Position numbers and translations under genes: made by a program. Below the pieces are notes generated by a model. That model had not been told where the DNA came from. It saw nothing but the letters and a program-made list of their open reading frames with translations, and did not search any database. A stretch of DNA of 64,000 bases from the NCBI GenBank assembly GCA_010279815.1, contig QEOQ01000303.1:1181567-1245566 (forward strand). The letters are read 5' to 3'. Below, piece by piece: positions 34,261 to 45,500 of this stretch. The DNA is from Brachionus plicatilis (Eukaryota > Rotifera > Eurotatoria > Ploima > Brachionidae). The stretch's first letter is position 1. Every line of letters begins with the position of its first letter.

Positions 34261-36632
34261 TTAATCTATTTGTTCAGTTTCTAAAAAATTTTCTTAACTT
34301 TTTTTTATAAAAATTTTTATTAAATCTTGTTTCAATCATTTTAACTTTTAGCTAACGCAATAAATGTAAATAAGATATTGCGTTTAAATTTGCATTATTG
34401 ACCAAATATTAAATAATTAGCAATATTTCAAATAAAATATTTATTTTTAATAATATTCATTTTTTCATTAAAAAAATTTAAAAAATATAATTAAAAAATT
34501 TTTTTTTGAAAATTAATTAAGAATAAATTAAATTTGTGGCAAATATTTTTTGTATTTGACATCTTATTTACTTTTTTTAATTTAACTTTATCATAAGCTT
34601 ACAAAAAAACATTTAATCCTAAATATCGATACAGTAAATTTAACTTTTATCAATTAAAATATTTGTTTATTTAAAAGATTTTTATATTTTACATTTTATC
34701 TCATTTAAATGGCTGAAAAAATAAACTTTGAAAAGTCAATAAAATTTTACGAAGATGCTTCGGTATTCAATAGGCTCCATGGTGTTTCCACAACGCTTTG
34801 AGCGGAAAATAAACTATATAATAGAAATATATAATTAAGAGTAAACTAATAGGAAAAGTTTTGAAGTACGTAAATTTTGATTGTTTTATTAGTAAATCAA
34901 GAAACCTTGACTCAATCTGATTTAAATTTGCAATTGTATCTATAGATCTATTTAGTTTTTAGTAAAAAAATAACTTAAGCCTTGAAATAAATTATAAAGC
35001 TTCACTATGAGACTGTATTGTCTGTTCGTTCTATTCATCTTCTTGTTCAACTTGTTCAGTTCGTTTCAATTACACATAATCAATTATTTCTTGATCACAG
35101 TTGTGGATATTTTTAAATTATGTCTTTTTCTTCTCGTGGATTTTTTTCATCAGCACATGGAATATTTTCGTCATCTTTTTCAGATATAGTAAAGATGAAT
35201 CCCGGTAAAATGAAAGGATTTTTAGAAACAATAAAAATCTTAGTGTAATTTTCTACTTAAGTGTTAAAAAAAAAACAAATTTTAACATATTTTACTTTCG
35301 AGTAAAAAGCGATATTCGATTAAACGAGTTCGCGTTGAAATTTTATAATTGATGTCAATGTAAACCAAACAACTTGTTCAATATTTTTCGACTTAAGCGG
35401 GTTTACCTTTAATAAAAAATTAAATTAATCATAAAAAAATTATTACTCTTATAATAGTTAGGATTACTTGAATATCCTTCCAAAAAATCCAGATCTTTTC
35501 TTTGATTTTCATTAGTTCTTATTCTACTGGTCAAACTTTCTTTTGCTAATTTTCGGTCCATTTTTGATAGCCGCTGTTTGTAAGTGCCATTTTTCGCCCA
35601 TATTCTCTTTGCTTCATTCTTGGTATCCGAATATGTTAAGCTATCTATTCTCTCAGCAATTTCTCTTTCAACACGTTCATACTTATCTCGTTTGGCTTGT
35701 CTTATTCTTTCTAAATTCTCACTATTTATAAGCGACTCAATTATCATTATTAATAGAATCATTATTATCACTGAAATTTAATTCAGCTGAATAAGTTGCT
35801 AAGTTTCATACTGTTTCTAAATTCACATAGGTAAATTCGCATGAAATATTAGGAATATTTTACTTCGATAAAAATACATTTTGATCTGGTAAAGAAAGGT
35901 TTAGTTCTAAATCTTCTTATTCTCCTTCAATTTCAGCAGATGAGGCCTTTCTTGTATTGTCATGTCTTTCAAATCAATACTCATAAGTATATTGTATATC
36001 CTGACTTTAACTGAATAATAATGTCTTATATCTCTTTGTGTTCAACTTTCATCAGTTCCAATTGGAAATCTTTTGAAAAATTTTGAAATGTTTCCAGTAT
36101 TTTTTCTTTTTCTGTTGTATCGACCTCGTGTACGAGCTCTAGCTTGCGAAACTCATTTGATTCTTTAAAAAAATAATTTATCTTAATATTTTAATATCTT
36201 GTTTAATATAAACTCTTTTGATAAAATTGTACATTAATTTTTTTGATTTTATTTTCAAATTTAAACAAAAAAAACTTTTTCAAGGGATTTTTTTCAAATT
36301 TTTAAGCAAAAATTAATTAAAATTTTCTGATTCTAAAAACCCTTTCAATTTTTAATGTGTGAAACTGTGTTGATGAAATAATTATTTTTCAATATTATTG
36401 CTTGGATAAGAGGTTTTCTATTGAGTGAGCGTCTTTTTTCTAGTGTGTAATTTTGATTTTTATTACATTGTGCAAAACATTTGACTTTAAATGTATAAAA
36501 TTATTCAGAATATTTTGAAAGTAATTAAATAAAATTATTCAACTGGAAATTAGTACGAAATTATTAAATTTGAAAGTATATAAATAAAAGTTTGGGAAAA
36601 AATCATAAAATCCTCTCCTTCTTACTTAAATA
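34261..36632. other. Intergenic region with short coding remnants
   Basis: No intact gene recognised. A small hairpin (AACGCAAT...ATTGCGTT) lies at 34350-34385. An ATG frame at 34709-34801 encodes 30 protein-like residues (INFEKSIKFYEDASVFNRLH) and stops. A longer charged remnant lies at 35409-36170 on the minus strand (separate entry). Confidence 0.45.
35409..36170 (-). pseudogene. Charged coding remnant, unidentified
   Basis: Minus-strand frame 35771-35409 contains a highly charged helical stretch (ERIRQAKRDKYERVEREIAE, RIDSLTYSDTKNEAKRIWAK, NGTYKQRLSKMDRKLAKESL). Upstream on the same strand, protein-like text continues in other frames (RGRYNRKRKNTGNISKFFKR, FPIGTDES, DIRHYYSVKVRIYNILMS) but is broken by stops. 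Codon texture suggests a former protein, probably of a mobile element. I recognise no domain. Confidence 0.35.
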
Positions 36633-37007
36633 ATGCAGCAACCATTTTGTTGTCAACCGATTTTGGGCAAAGATCCTGCATTAGTATTTTGGTATAATTT
36701 ATATTTGGATGTTATGATTAAAATTTGTTTAAAAATTTTTAGTCCATCATGTTTCACCCAAATACATACGAGAGTTTCTTATAAAAGTGGATTTGCTACA
36801 TGGAGTATATCTGGTTTTATTGCTTGTAAAGGATGCATTTTTGGATGCTGCTTAATTCCATTTTTTGTAGATTCTTGTAAAGATGTAGAGCATTATTGTC
36901 CATATTGCAATTATTATTTTGGTACTAATTATTCTATTGGTCAGAAACGCAAAAGAGGAAGACCAAAATACCAAAAGCTTTGTTTTACCAAAATGATTGT
37001 GATTTGA
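36633..37007 (+). CDS. LITAF-domain protein with AT-hook-like tail
   Basis: Two exons, 36633-36691 and 36743-37007, joined across a 51-nt intron, give 107 residues. Splicing creates the zinc-binding FCPSC at the domain start; without it the second Cys pair partner is lost, which supports the intron. The LITAF domain then runs TRVSYKSGFATWSISGF, a hydrophobic membrane-insertion segment with IFGCCLIPFFVDSCKDVEHY, and the closing CPYCNYYFGTNY. LITAF proteins are monotopic, acting on the cytosolic face of endosomes and lysosomes. The protein is short, without the usual proline-rich N-terminus. Unusually, the domain is followed by QKRKRGRPKYQK, an AT-hook-like core. Immediately downstream (36980-37264) another frame continues with acidic, protein-like sequence, so a frameshift may have shortened the protein. 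Confidence 0.8.
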   Translation: MQQPFCCQPILGKDPALVFWYNLYLDVMIKICLKIFSPSCFTQIHTRVSYKSGFATWSISGFIACKGCIFGCCLIPFFVDSCKDVEHYCPYCNYYFGTNYSIGQKRKRGRPKYQKLCFTKMIVI

Positions 37008-37264
37008 ACAGTTCAGAAAATGAATCCGATTTTAAGCAAGCAGTTTTCGAACAAGAGCCTCCTAGCGATTCAGTTATTGAGAAAGCACATGCTGCTGAAG
37101 CTTCAGTAGAAGTTACAGTCAAAGCTACAGTGGATTTACAAGGAAAACCAGTAAGGCAAAAGAAATCAACAACTCTGTTAAAAAAAATCAAGAAAAAATT
37201 AATCGTTTTTATTTTTTTTTATTCATTTATATTTTCTCATTTAAATAAATATTTTCGTCGCTAA
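36980..37264 (+). pseudogene. Acidic tail in a shifted frame after the LITAF gene
   Basis: A frame overlapping the end of the LITAF coding region reads NDCDLNSSENESDFKQAVFE, QEPPSDSVIEKAHAAEASVE, VTVKATVDLQGKPVRQKKST, then hydrophobic AT-rich noise to TAA at 37262-37264. It has no ATG start of its own in the right place. The texture is that of real protein. The simplest reading is that it once continued the LITAF/AT-hook protein and was cut off by a frameshift, or that a small intron was missed. Confidence 0.4.
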
Positions 37265-38404
37265 AATTATTTTTTTTCGCTACAAATAAGGTTTTATTTT
37301 GTCAGTGAAAAATTATTAAATGATCATCTCAATTTACAAATTTGTCAGTGGTTTAGTTTTATTGTCAGAATAATTAGTTTTTATAGTCAGCTAAAACAAA
37401 TTAAATTAGTTACCACTTTAAGTTATTTTTGTCATCTTAAAAAATTTAACTAGTCACCCTCAAAAAATAAAAGCCATTTGTATACAACTGATTAAAATAA
37501 TCAGTTATTCAAAGAAAACAGTTACATATTTTTTTTTAATTTTAAGCTTAAACATTGTACGGGAAGCTTTTTTGAATATTAAAAATAAGTAAATTTTTAG
37601 CGTAATTAAAAATTATCATTGAGTCTACAACTTTTAAATTTAATTTTTGATTCATTCTTTTTTTTACCAAGTTTCGTTTTAGGTAGATTGTTTCATTGAC
37701 TGTAAAATATTTATATTCATTACTTTTATTGAAGGTATCATGGCTCTGGATCCTTTTTTATTCGGGATACTAGTTTTTATATTGCGATAATTTTCAAATA
37801 AATTGAGTTAAACTCAACATAATAAGTATCGGATAATAAGTATGGTTACATTTAAACTCGACTCACTAATTGGTTATCAAATTCAACAGAGCCATTTTCA
37901 TCTGAGTCTAAAATCTAAACTTAAACGCTGTTAAAATAAAAAATGCAAAATAAAGGTTTATTTAAAATAAATTTATTTAAACTCTTAACTGTCATCGTAT
38001 TCCCTTGTTCTATTTTGCAGCCTCATAAATCAGAACGCGACATTGGCACCATCTATAGTATGCTAAAATATCATTGACTTACATATTCACTTATAGTAAA
38101 AAATGCAATAAATTTAAACTAATAAATGTTTCTTATAATTATTTAATAATTTCTTAATTCTTATCCGCATCTTCATTAATAAATCACGCATATTAAAATT
38201 TAGAGATCGATTTTTGGTCAGGCTTATTATAAAATATGCAATAATAAATAACAATAAATAAATGATAGTTAGTCTCGATTAATCAACGAAATCTGCTATC
38301 GGTGCCTTATCGATAATCAAAATCGCTAACTTATTGAAAAATTCTTTCAAAAAGCATATCTAACACTCAAATGACCGCGCTGTCAATTTGACACTTTTAG
38401 AGTA
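37265..38404. other. Intergenic, nothing recognised
   Basis: AT-rich sequence without coding frames, clear repeats or RNA-gene signals between the LITAF gene and the Mutator-like element. Confidence 0.5.
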
Positions 38405-38413
38405 TAAATCTTT

Positions 38414-39660
38414 GGGTATGGCTGCGTAAAGATAAAATATCTTTGCGTAGAATTGTCTTACTACAGATAATTATCTTAAAAAAAATTAATCTGGAGGAAG
38501 ATAAAATATCTTAGAAGGAATTAAATGACTAGAAAAAGATAATTAAGTGCAAAATTTTATTTTTAAACTAATTAAAAAACAAATGAAAAAAGTGATATAG
38601 ATTAAAAAGTGATTAAGATTTAGAGCCAGATTTACATGTTTTGCAAAGCCAAGATTTTTTCAAAGGAATATATCCTTTAATACACGATTTGTGAAAATAT
38701 AAATTACATGTATTGCAGGTCAAGTGATTTTGATTAGTTGCAACTTGGCAAATTGAACATACATTGTTTGATTGACTATCATTAGCTGTTGTTATTTCCG
38801 ACTCGATTGTTTTTCGATGTTTGCTTTGACTTGATAAAGTTTCTTGCTGTTTTCTTTTACGCTGAACTTTTGTAGGAGCACCTCGCTTCGGAGCTCTTTT
38901 AACAAAAGACTTTCCAGTCAAAGCGATTTTGACGAAATTACTATTTTGATTTACCAGTTTTCGCAGCCATTGTTTGAACGATTAATTTAACATTTCCATT
39001 GGTTTTGTACATATCATAAGCTTCTTGAGCTTCTTTTTCAGTCAATTTTCGTTGACTATGGTGATGTATGTACAGTTCTTTGGAAATTTGGTGATTTACG
39101 TGTTTGAGAATGCATTTGGTAATAACATATTGGTTATTTTCTCTTTTTTTACGAGTAATTCGAATTTCTGCTGGACAATTAAACGCGTGGTATGATTGAA
39201 TTGGTCGAACTCCGGTTGATCTTGATTGAATGGCCTCTGGTTTTCTCCAGTGTAAACATTTGTACTCAACATATTCATATTGCGAAGGTTCGTCTTTGAC
39301 AAATCTACTTGCAGCTTTGGAAAATATTTCGAATTTATTATCACAATAGATCTTGAATTCTTCATCGAATTCAGCAAAAGATGAGAATTTTTCATTCAAA
39401 GCAATTTTGGTGGACATAGTAGTTTTTAGAGCAATTAGAAAGAATTTTTTGTCTTTTTATAAGAGGAACTATTAAGATTCAATAATTGACTGTTTTCTAA
39501 TTAATTTGTCAATTGGAAGATCATTAATGATTTATCTTTTTGTAGTGCTTTCTTGTGAAAGATATTTTATCTTCAGAAAATTTACCATACTAGGTAGAGA
39601 TAATTATCTGTAGTAAGACAATTCTGCGTAAAGATATTTTATCTTTACGCAGCCATACCC
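38414..39660 (-). mobile_element. Mutator-like (MULE) DNA transposon, non-autonomous
   Basis: The 1,247-bp element has 63-bp terminal inverted repeats (38414-38476 and 39598-39660, two mismatches; outer end GGGTATGGCTGCGTAAAGAT). It is flanked by a perfect 9-bp duplication TAAATCTTT (38405-38413 and 39661-39669). Nine-base duplications with long terminal repeats define the Mutator superfamily. Each terminal repeat itself contains a near-palindrome around AAAGATAAAATATCTTT. It carries one minus-strand gene (separate entry) that has a FAR1-type DNA-binding region and a PHD finger but no MULE catalytic domain, so it depends on another copy for movement. The intact duplication points to a fairly recent insertion. 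Confidence 0.9.
38613..39417 (-). pseudogene. MULE-encoded FAR1/WRKY-GCM-like + PHD-finger protein, frameshifted
   Basis: The first part, 39417-38941 (158 residues, ATG to TAG), has the look of the FAR1/MULE N-terminal DNA-binding domain: FAEFDEEFKIYCDNKF, EYVEYKCLHWRK, RSTGVRPIQSYHAFNCPAEI, VNHQISKELYIHHHSQ, RKLTEKEAQEAYDMY. The second part, 38921-38613, in a shifted frame, is basic (KRAPKRGAPTKVQRKRKQQ) and ends in a PHD-type zinc finger: CSICQ...CNTCNLYFHKSCIK...WLCKTC. One extra base in the run GCGAAAACT near 38965 accounts for the break; in the other frame the reading flows without interruption. The DDE catalytic and SWIM regions expected between the two parts are absent, so this is an internal-deletion derivative. 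Start chosen at the first ATG inside the terminal repeat. Confidence 0.7.
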
Positions 39661-39899
39661 TAAATCTTTAGGTATTTTTTTTGGAAAAAAATTTTTGGTA
39701 ATTTTATTTCACAAACTTTATTCAGATTTAACCAACTTAAGGCATATTGTAGCAAATTAACTAGTTATAAAATAGTTTAATAGCATGCGCTATTAAATAA
39801 TTGAGAGAGAGGGAGAGAAAAATATAAAAAAAGCTTTCTTCTCTACTTCTTTATTAATTCTTAAAAGGAAAAGTCTCATTAATATTTAAAAAAATCCAG

Positions 39900-40590
39900 C
39901 AAGGCTCCAGAAGGCCTGGGTATGCTGGAGGGGGTGTTACAATAGCAACTTTTTTGTATTTAGGAAATAGCAGACACCAAAATAATAGTGGGTTAGGTAG
40001 ACGGTAAACATTACAGTAAAGAGCATCTACGAGAAAGAAGACTTAGCACCTGGAGAGCTTTCTACCTCCTTAAAACCAACCTAGATATTTGTAGCAAGCA
40101 TATCAGTCCCCAACTTAAGGCACACTTATTCAAAACATACGTATAAGATAGTTTCTGTACTTAAGATCTCTAAAATTAAATATAAATGGTCATCAAAATG
40201 ATAATTTCTTATTAAAAAGTCATTTTACATGATCTTTGAGAAAAAAAACAAAAGATAAAATCAATCTTTACCTTAAATTAATGGTCACAATTTAAATAAT
40301 GAGGACAAAGTCAAATTCTTAGGAATCAGATTAGACTTAAAACTTTCATTTGGTCCAATAGTGGATGAATTAAAAGAGCGCTGTAAGTCAAGCCAAATCT
40401 TTCCTAAAAATAGCTCCTAATTTATAAATTAATTTTTCATATTTTCATAATTTTATTTATTTTTTATATAATAAGTTTCTTAAATTTTTTGATGTTCATT
40501 TATGAAAATTTTTCGACATTCACTTAAAAATTATTTGGAAAACTTAATTAAACTTTATCTATTATTATTATTATTATTATTTATTCATAA
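39900..40590 (+). pseudogene. LINE reverse transcriptase relics with (ATT)n tail
   Basis: Plus-strand pieces typical of the C-terminal half of non-LTR polymerases: KEHLRERRLSTWRAFYLLKT, NLDICSKHISPQLKAHLFKT at 40010-40145, and VKFLGIRLDLKLSFGPIVDE, LKERCKSSQIF at 40310-40415. A clean (ATT)n tract at 40560-40582 follows about 140 bp later and may be the 3' tail. The two pieces read in the wrong order for one intact copy, so two fragments or a rearranged copy are likely. Inactive. Confidence 0.6.
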
Positions 40591-40919
40591 AATTACGCCA
40601 GACTTGGCGATGTTAAAAATAAAATAAAATTAAATACATGGATTTTTGTACTGTTAGTTTTCCTATTTTTAATTTACAATTATGTTTTAGATATTAAAAT
40701 ATTAAAATAAATGCTTACATAAATACAACAAAAGTTTAATTTTAGATTAAATATTCAAATATTGAAATACACAAAAAAAGATAAACATTTTAGATTTAAC
40801 ATTTTAGATTTAACATTTTAGAAATTTATTATTTGGGTTTCAAAATGTAATCATGTGGCTGAAATTAAGGACTTGGTCTCCATTCCAACCGGCCAAGGCT
40901 CTGCTGATTTTGATATTTT

Positions 40920-41620
40920 TTTAAAAATAAATACTAAACATTACTAGAAATCTTATGTCCAGTAATGACTCAATATCAAATTAGTATCAAAATGATTGAT
41001 TTTTAATTTTTTTAACAAAAACAATCAATAATTTAAACAGAGTTGTTTTTAAGTTACAAGTCATAAGTCAAGTCCATGACTTAATTTTTTTTTAAAGTTT
41101 AAGTTAACTAGGCCGCTCTAATAACTACGTGTAAAAGGAACATATGGACGCCGCATTTACTACCTGGAACGTCAAAAAATTCATGTTGTTCGAAAATTTA
41201 AGTCATAGACTTTTACTTTAAAAAAAAATAAGTTAAAGTTATTCAAAGTTATAACTTTGGCTTAAAATTTTGACTTGTACTTAAAACTGTGACTTATAAA
41301 CGAGTCTGAATTTAAATAATTCAGGTAAATTTAATTGAGAAATTCAAATTCATGACTTTAATATTCATTCTTCAAAAAAAATTAATTTTATTTTTCCACT
41401 TAAAAAAAATTAAAAGTTTTAAAGCATTAAATTTTTTGTCTTTATAAGTAAGTTTTCATTAAAAACAATTAAAATATTTAAACCTATTTAGGTTCAATAA
41501 AAAGGGACATTTTAAAAATTTAAAATAAAATTTAATATAATATTGATTGATTTGATATTGATTTTTGATTTGATCCTAGATATTGGTTAAAAGCTAAATT
41601 TTTTTTTTTCTAGCATTTCG
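40920..41620 (+). repeat. Dispersed repeat copy, interrupted by a hAT MITE
   Basis: Flanks on either side of the insertion at 41038-41308 align with 18560-18700 and with 45120-45340 (ATCAAAATGATTGAT, TTTTTAACAAAAACAATCAA, AAATTCAAATTCATGACTTT, TTTTTTGTCTTTATAAGTAA). Outer borders are not clear. Confidence 0.6.
41038..41308. mobile_element. hAT-type MITE with perfect 8-bp target duplication
   Basis: A 271-bp element starts CAGAGTTGTTTTTAAGTTAC and ends ...ACTTATAAACGAGTCTG, imperfect terminal inverted repeats. It is flanked by AATTTAAA at 41030-41037 and 41309-41316. The uninterrupted pre-insertion sequence, with one AATTTAAA, is present in a paralogous repeat at about 18610-18617. Related single ends occur at 4592-4612 (CAGAGTTGTTTAAAAGTCAC), 19655-19672 (inverted) and near 46795. 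It carries no gene and must rely on a hAT transposase supplied elsewhere. Confidence 0.88.
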
Positions 41621-41621
41621 T

Positions 41622-42140
41622 AGGCATATTGAAGTTCATCATCAAATGTAAATTACAAATCAAAATTTTTATTTTTTGATTTAAATAAAAATGTATTTAT
41701 TTTCAATTTTTTAATAAAAAATCTCTAAACTTTATTCAACATAATTTGTTTAATCTATAATTGGATAGAAAATTATATGAATTTTTATTATCTAGAGTAA
41801 ATTAAAATTTTAATCAATATTTTGAAGTTTTGAAATTTTTCAATAAAAAATTCATCTTTGTTTCACCATAATAAATTTTAATTAGTATTAAAATATCATT
41901 AAAAGCCATAATTTGGTTACCTTAGTGTACCTGTTATTTTAAATTTGTCTTTAAACTTTTTAAATAAAGATTTTAGAAGAATCAATTAAAGATCAATTAG
42001 AAAAAAAAAAGATTTGTTTTAATAAACATCTTAAGCTTAATTAAAAAAATATGTAAAAAAAGTTGATTTGATCATTTTTATCAAAATTTTAATCTATTAA
42101 ATTGTGATCATTTGATCATGATCATGAACTTCAAGTCGCC
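41622..42140. mobile_element. MITE with 8-bp target duplication CATTTCGT
   Basis: The left end AGGCATATTGAAGTTCATCA and right end ...GATCATGAACTTCAAGTCGCC are imperfect inverted repeats of about 25-30 bp. The 8 bases before (41614-41621) and after (42141-42148) are both CATTTCGT, indicating a hAT-like insertion of about 519 bp. Same family as 45023-45504 (end motif GGCAATTTGAAGTTT) and the right end at about 18795. Non-coding. Confidence 0.75.
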
Positions 42141-42544
42141 CATTTCGTCAAACATTTTCATGTTTTATCCTTTTAAATTTTATTTTGATCAATTTTTGTC
42201 AAGTGAAAAAGAGTTTCATTTTCCTAATTTTTGGAAGGTTTGTATTAAATTCACAATTTCCATTGCATTTAAACAGCTATTTTATATAATTTAGAGCTTA
42301 TTTTTTCTTGAAGCCTTTAAATTTTGATAAGATAAATGATAGAAAAATCAACAAAAAATTATTCAAAATTTGTGATAAAAAAACACGAGCGGACAATATG
42401 TTACAGGCAAAATATTTAAAAGCATATGAAAGTAAATGTGAAAGTCTTATCACATCGAATAGGAGATTAAATTTTTCTATTTAAACTCTAAATTTCGTCT
42501 TAACAAAATTTAAAAACAGCATTAGATATTTTTTTTTGAATATA

Positions 42545-45500
42545 ATGAAATTAATAGAGATATTTATTTTCGCCATTTTAGGCAGCCAAAGCACTATTGT
42601 GTTCACAATAAAAGATAATGTTTTTCAAAAACCTAGGGTTGTAAAAGATTTACATGAGGGTCTTCCAGATAAAAATTGGTTTTTGGATCAAATATTCCTC
42701 AAATATTCAAATGAAAGTTCAAATTTTATCAGTCAGAGTGATTTCAAGGAAATTATTCAAAATTTGAATATAAATTATCATGACCATGATGACCATGACC
42801 ATAATGACCATGATCATGAAGACCACGATCATTATCACTCATTGGCAAAGTCCAAATCCGAAAATTTTAGCATTGTAAACTCCAAATTGATAAATTTAGT
42901 AATTTTTTAATCTTCATTAATTCTTAAGTGCTACTCAAGTGAACAAATTTTGAGCATATTCCATCTACATGACCCGACAGACTTAATACCAAAAAATTTA
43001 TTCCAAGAAATGAGTGCGTCTTTGATATGGTTAGGCTTGAATTCCGGATGTCACACTCAAGACCACCACAATGACTCAAATCAATGTGAAACATCAACTT
43101 TAGACAGTAATTTTTTCTCTCATCTTATCCATTTTTTAACTCTCAGAATTAAGAATACTTGTATGGATCTCTATCAGTTATCATTATATGGGTGATTTCA
43201 ATGATTTGTGTTAGCCTTCTTGGAAAATTTAAGGATTCATTGAAATTTTTGATCTTAGCTTTGAAGGGACTGGCAATAGGAACTCTACTAAGTGACGCTC
43301 TTTTGCATATAATTCCTACAGTAAGATTCTTTTTTTTTTTAGATTTTTTGAGTATATCAATTTTTTAAACAAGGCCTTGGGAATTCATTCCCATGACCAC
43401 TCTGATGATGGAGGACATGATCACTCTGAAGAGATTGTGCGGGATCACCGCGACCCTTTGTGGAAAATGACAGCCACAATGACAAGTAATAATTAATTGT
43501 TTACGGTTTTGTGAAAGATAAAATGATAAAAATTAAAATACCTTTTTTTCGTAAATTCCAAATTTCAAGAAATTCAAAACTTAAGTGCTATCTGAATTAA
43601 CAATTTTTGACTTTAAATTAGTTTAATACGTCCTTTGAAACCCTAAATTCCATTTTTTTGGGAGGCTCAACAAAAAAAATTCTTAATAAATCGAGGTAAA
43701 GTTTGAAATTTAGTTAAAATATTGGAAGATATAATAGTTATATTCAAAATTTAAATGAAATTATATGTTTTTGGGACTTTATTTTTATAAAATAGTGATA
43801 AAATCCAAAAAGTAAAATCATAGATTTGTTCAGAAATTTCGTATAATTTATTTAAAAAAAAAAAGTGGGATCCTAAGTGTTCCCTGGGACTACATACGAT
43901 TCAAGTGAAAAAAAGTGTTTTTTTTTGCCTTTTTTTCAAAAATAAAAATTGGCACACCCTTTTTTAAATAAACCTAATACCAGAGTGTATAATTTTTTAT
44001 GCTCTTTCAGAATATATATAATTTTAAAATATATTTTTATTAGAGTTAATTGGTTACCCACATTGAAAATACTGTTACCCGCAGTTAAGAACTTTTTAAC
44101 ACAATTTTTTTTGTGCCTAACAAGAAATTAAAATATCATTATATTTATTTTTCTTATGACTTTTAAACACAGATTTTTATTAAAAAAATTGTTAATTAAA
44201 TAAAGTTTTAAATTCTTAAAGTAATTATTTTTAAATCTGTTTAAATTTGGCTAGACTATTGATCCGCAATTTTTTGTCTACCTTTGATTATGATTAATCG
44301 CGGTTACCTTAGTTGAATCTTCTTCGGTTTTTTTTTAATTCTTAAAATCATCGGCATTTTATATTGAGTAAATTAGCATATTTTGATAAAATTGTTAAAA
44401 TAACTGTCTATTAAATTTAAAATTTTTTGAAATTATTAAAAAAACTGTGTTCAAAAGTTATGTTTATTATGGTGAAAAGTTTTTTTAAACGATCAAAGAT
44501 TGTGTCAAAAATTTTTGTTTTCTGTGTTAAAGAGTTTTTGAGAGGGCTAAATGAATTTCTGTGGTGAAAATTTTTTGGTTGTGGGTTAGAGTGATTTAAC
44601 TGTGGGTAAAAGTTTTTTCACTGTGGGTACTAGGGAGACCCTTCTTATTTTATCATTGAATGGATCAGGAAGAACTACAACTTTTTAAAGGGTCAGTTCT
44701 TTTTGGACCCCTTGATAAGGAATTTTCTTTGTTTAATTTTTTTACTAAATTTTCACAATTTTACCAGAATTTTTATTTAATGCAAGTATATTTGTTGCAT
44801 TATTTTGCAGATATTTTTGGAAGAAAAAATTATCAACTTTATTATAATTTTCTCCTGTTTTATTTTAGTTGATTTTACGGTATTGAGAATTTCAAATATA
44901 AATTGAACAAAAATTCTTCCTTTTATAGTAATTTAAATCAAGGATAATAAAATGTATGTATTTCTTTTTTTTCAGTAAATCCAATTAATAATCAATTAAA
45001 AACTTATTGATGCTATATTTATGGCAATTTGAAGTTTCAGATAAATTTTTAAGATCAAAACGATCATTCAAAATTTTAAAACTTAATAAATATAATGATT
45101 TTGATAATTTTTAAGTAATGTCTAATGATGGTTCATTATAAAATTAACATCAAAATGATTGATATCTAATTTATTTAACAAAAGAATTCAGAAATTCAAA
45201 TTCATAACTTTAATATTCATTCATTCAAACAAATTAATTTATTATTCCACTTAAAAAAAATATAAGTTTTAAAATATTAAATTTTTTGTCTTTATAAGTA
45301 AGTTTTGATTAAAATCAATTAAAAAATTTAAACCTATTAAAGTTAAATAATAAGGGACACTTTAAAATTTTAAATATGAAAATAAACTTGACATGACATG
45401 TCAAGTAATTGCTTTGGAAAAAATTCATTTTTTCTCTTTTATTAAAAAAAATATTACAATTTATATTTTGATCTTTTGATCTTGATCTCAAACCTCAATT

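Larger units (their letters stand above)
39670..42544. other. Intergenic repeat-rich region
   Basis: Between the MULE and the ZIP gene. It is made up of LINE relics (39900-40590), a repeat copy carrying a small hAT element (40920-41620) and a second MITE (41622-42140). I see no host gene. Confidence 0.55.

Noticed and set aside
35007..35189. Small hydrophobic open frame with a signal-peptide look
   Set aside because: The T-rich strand produces Leu/Phe runs. The opposite strand has slightly more protein-like but stop-broken text, so neither is supported.
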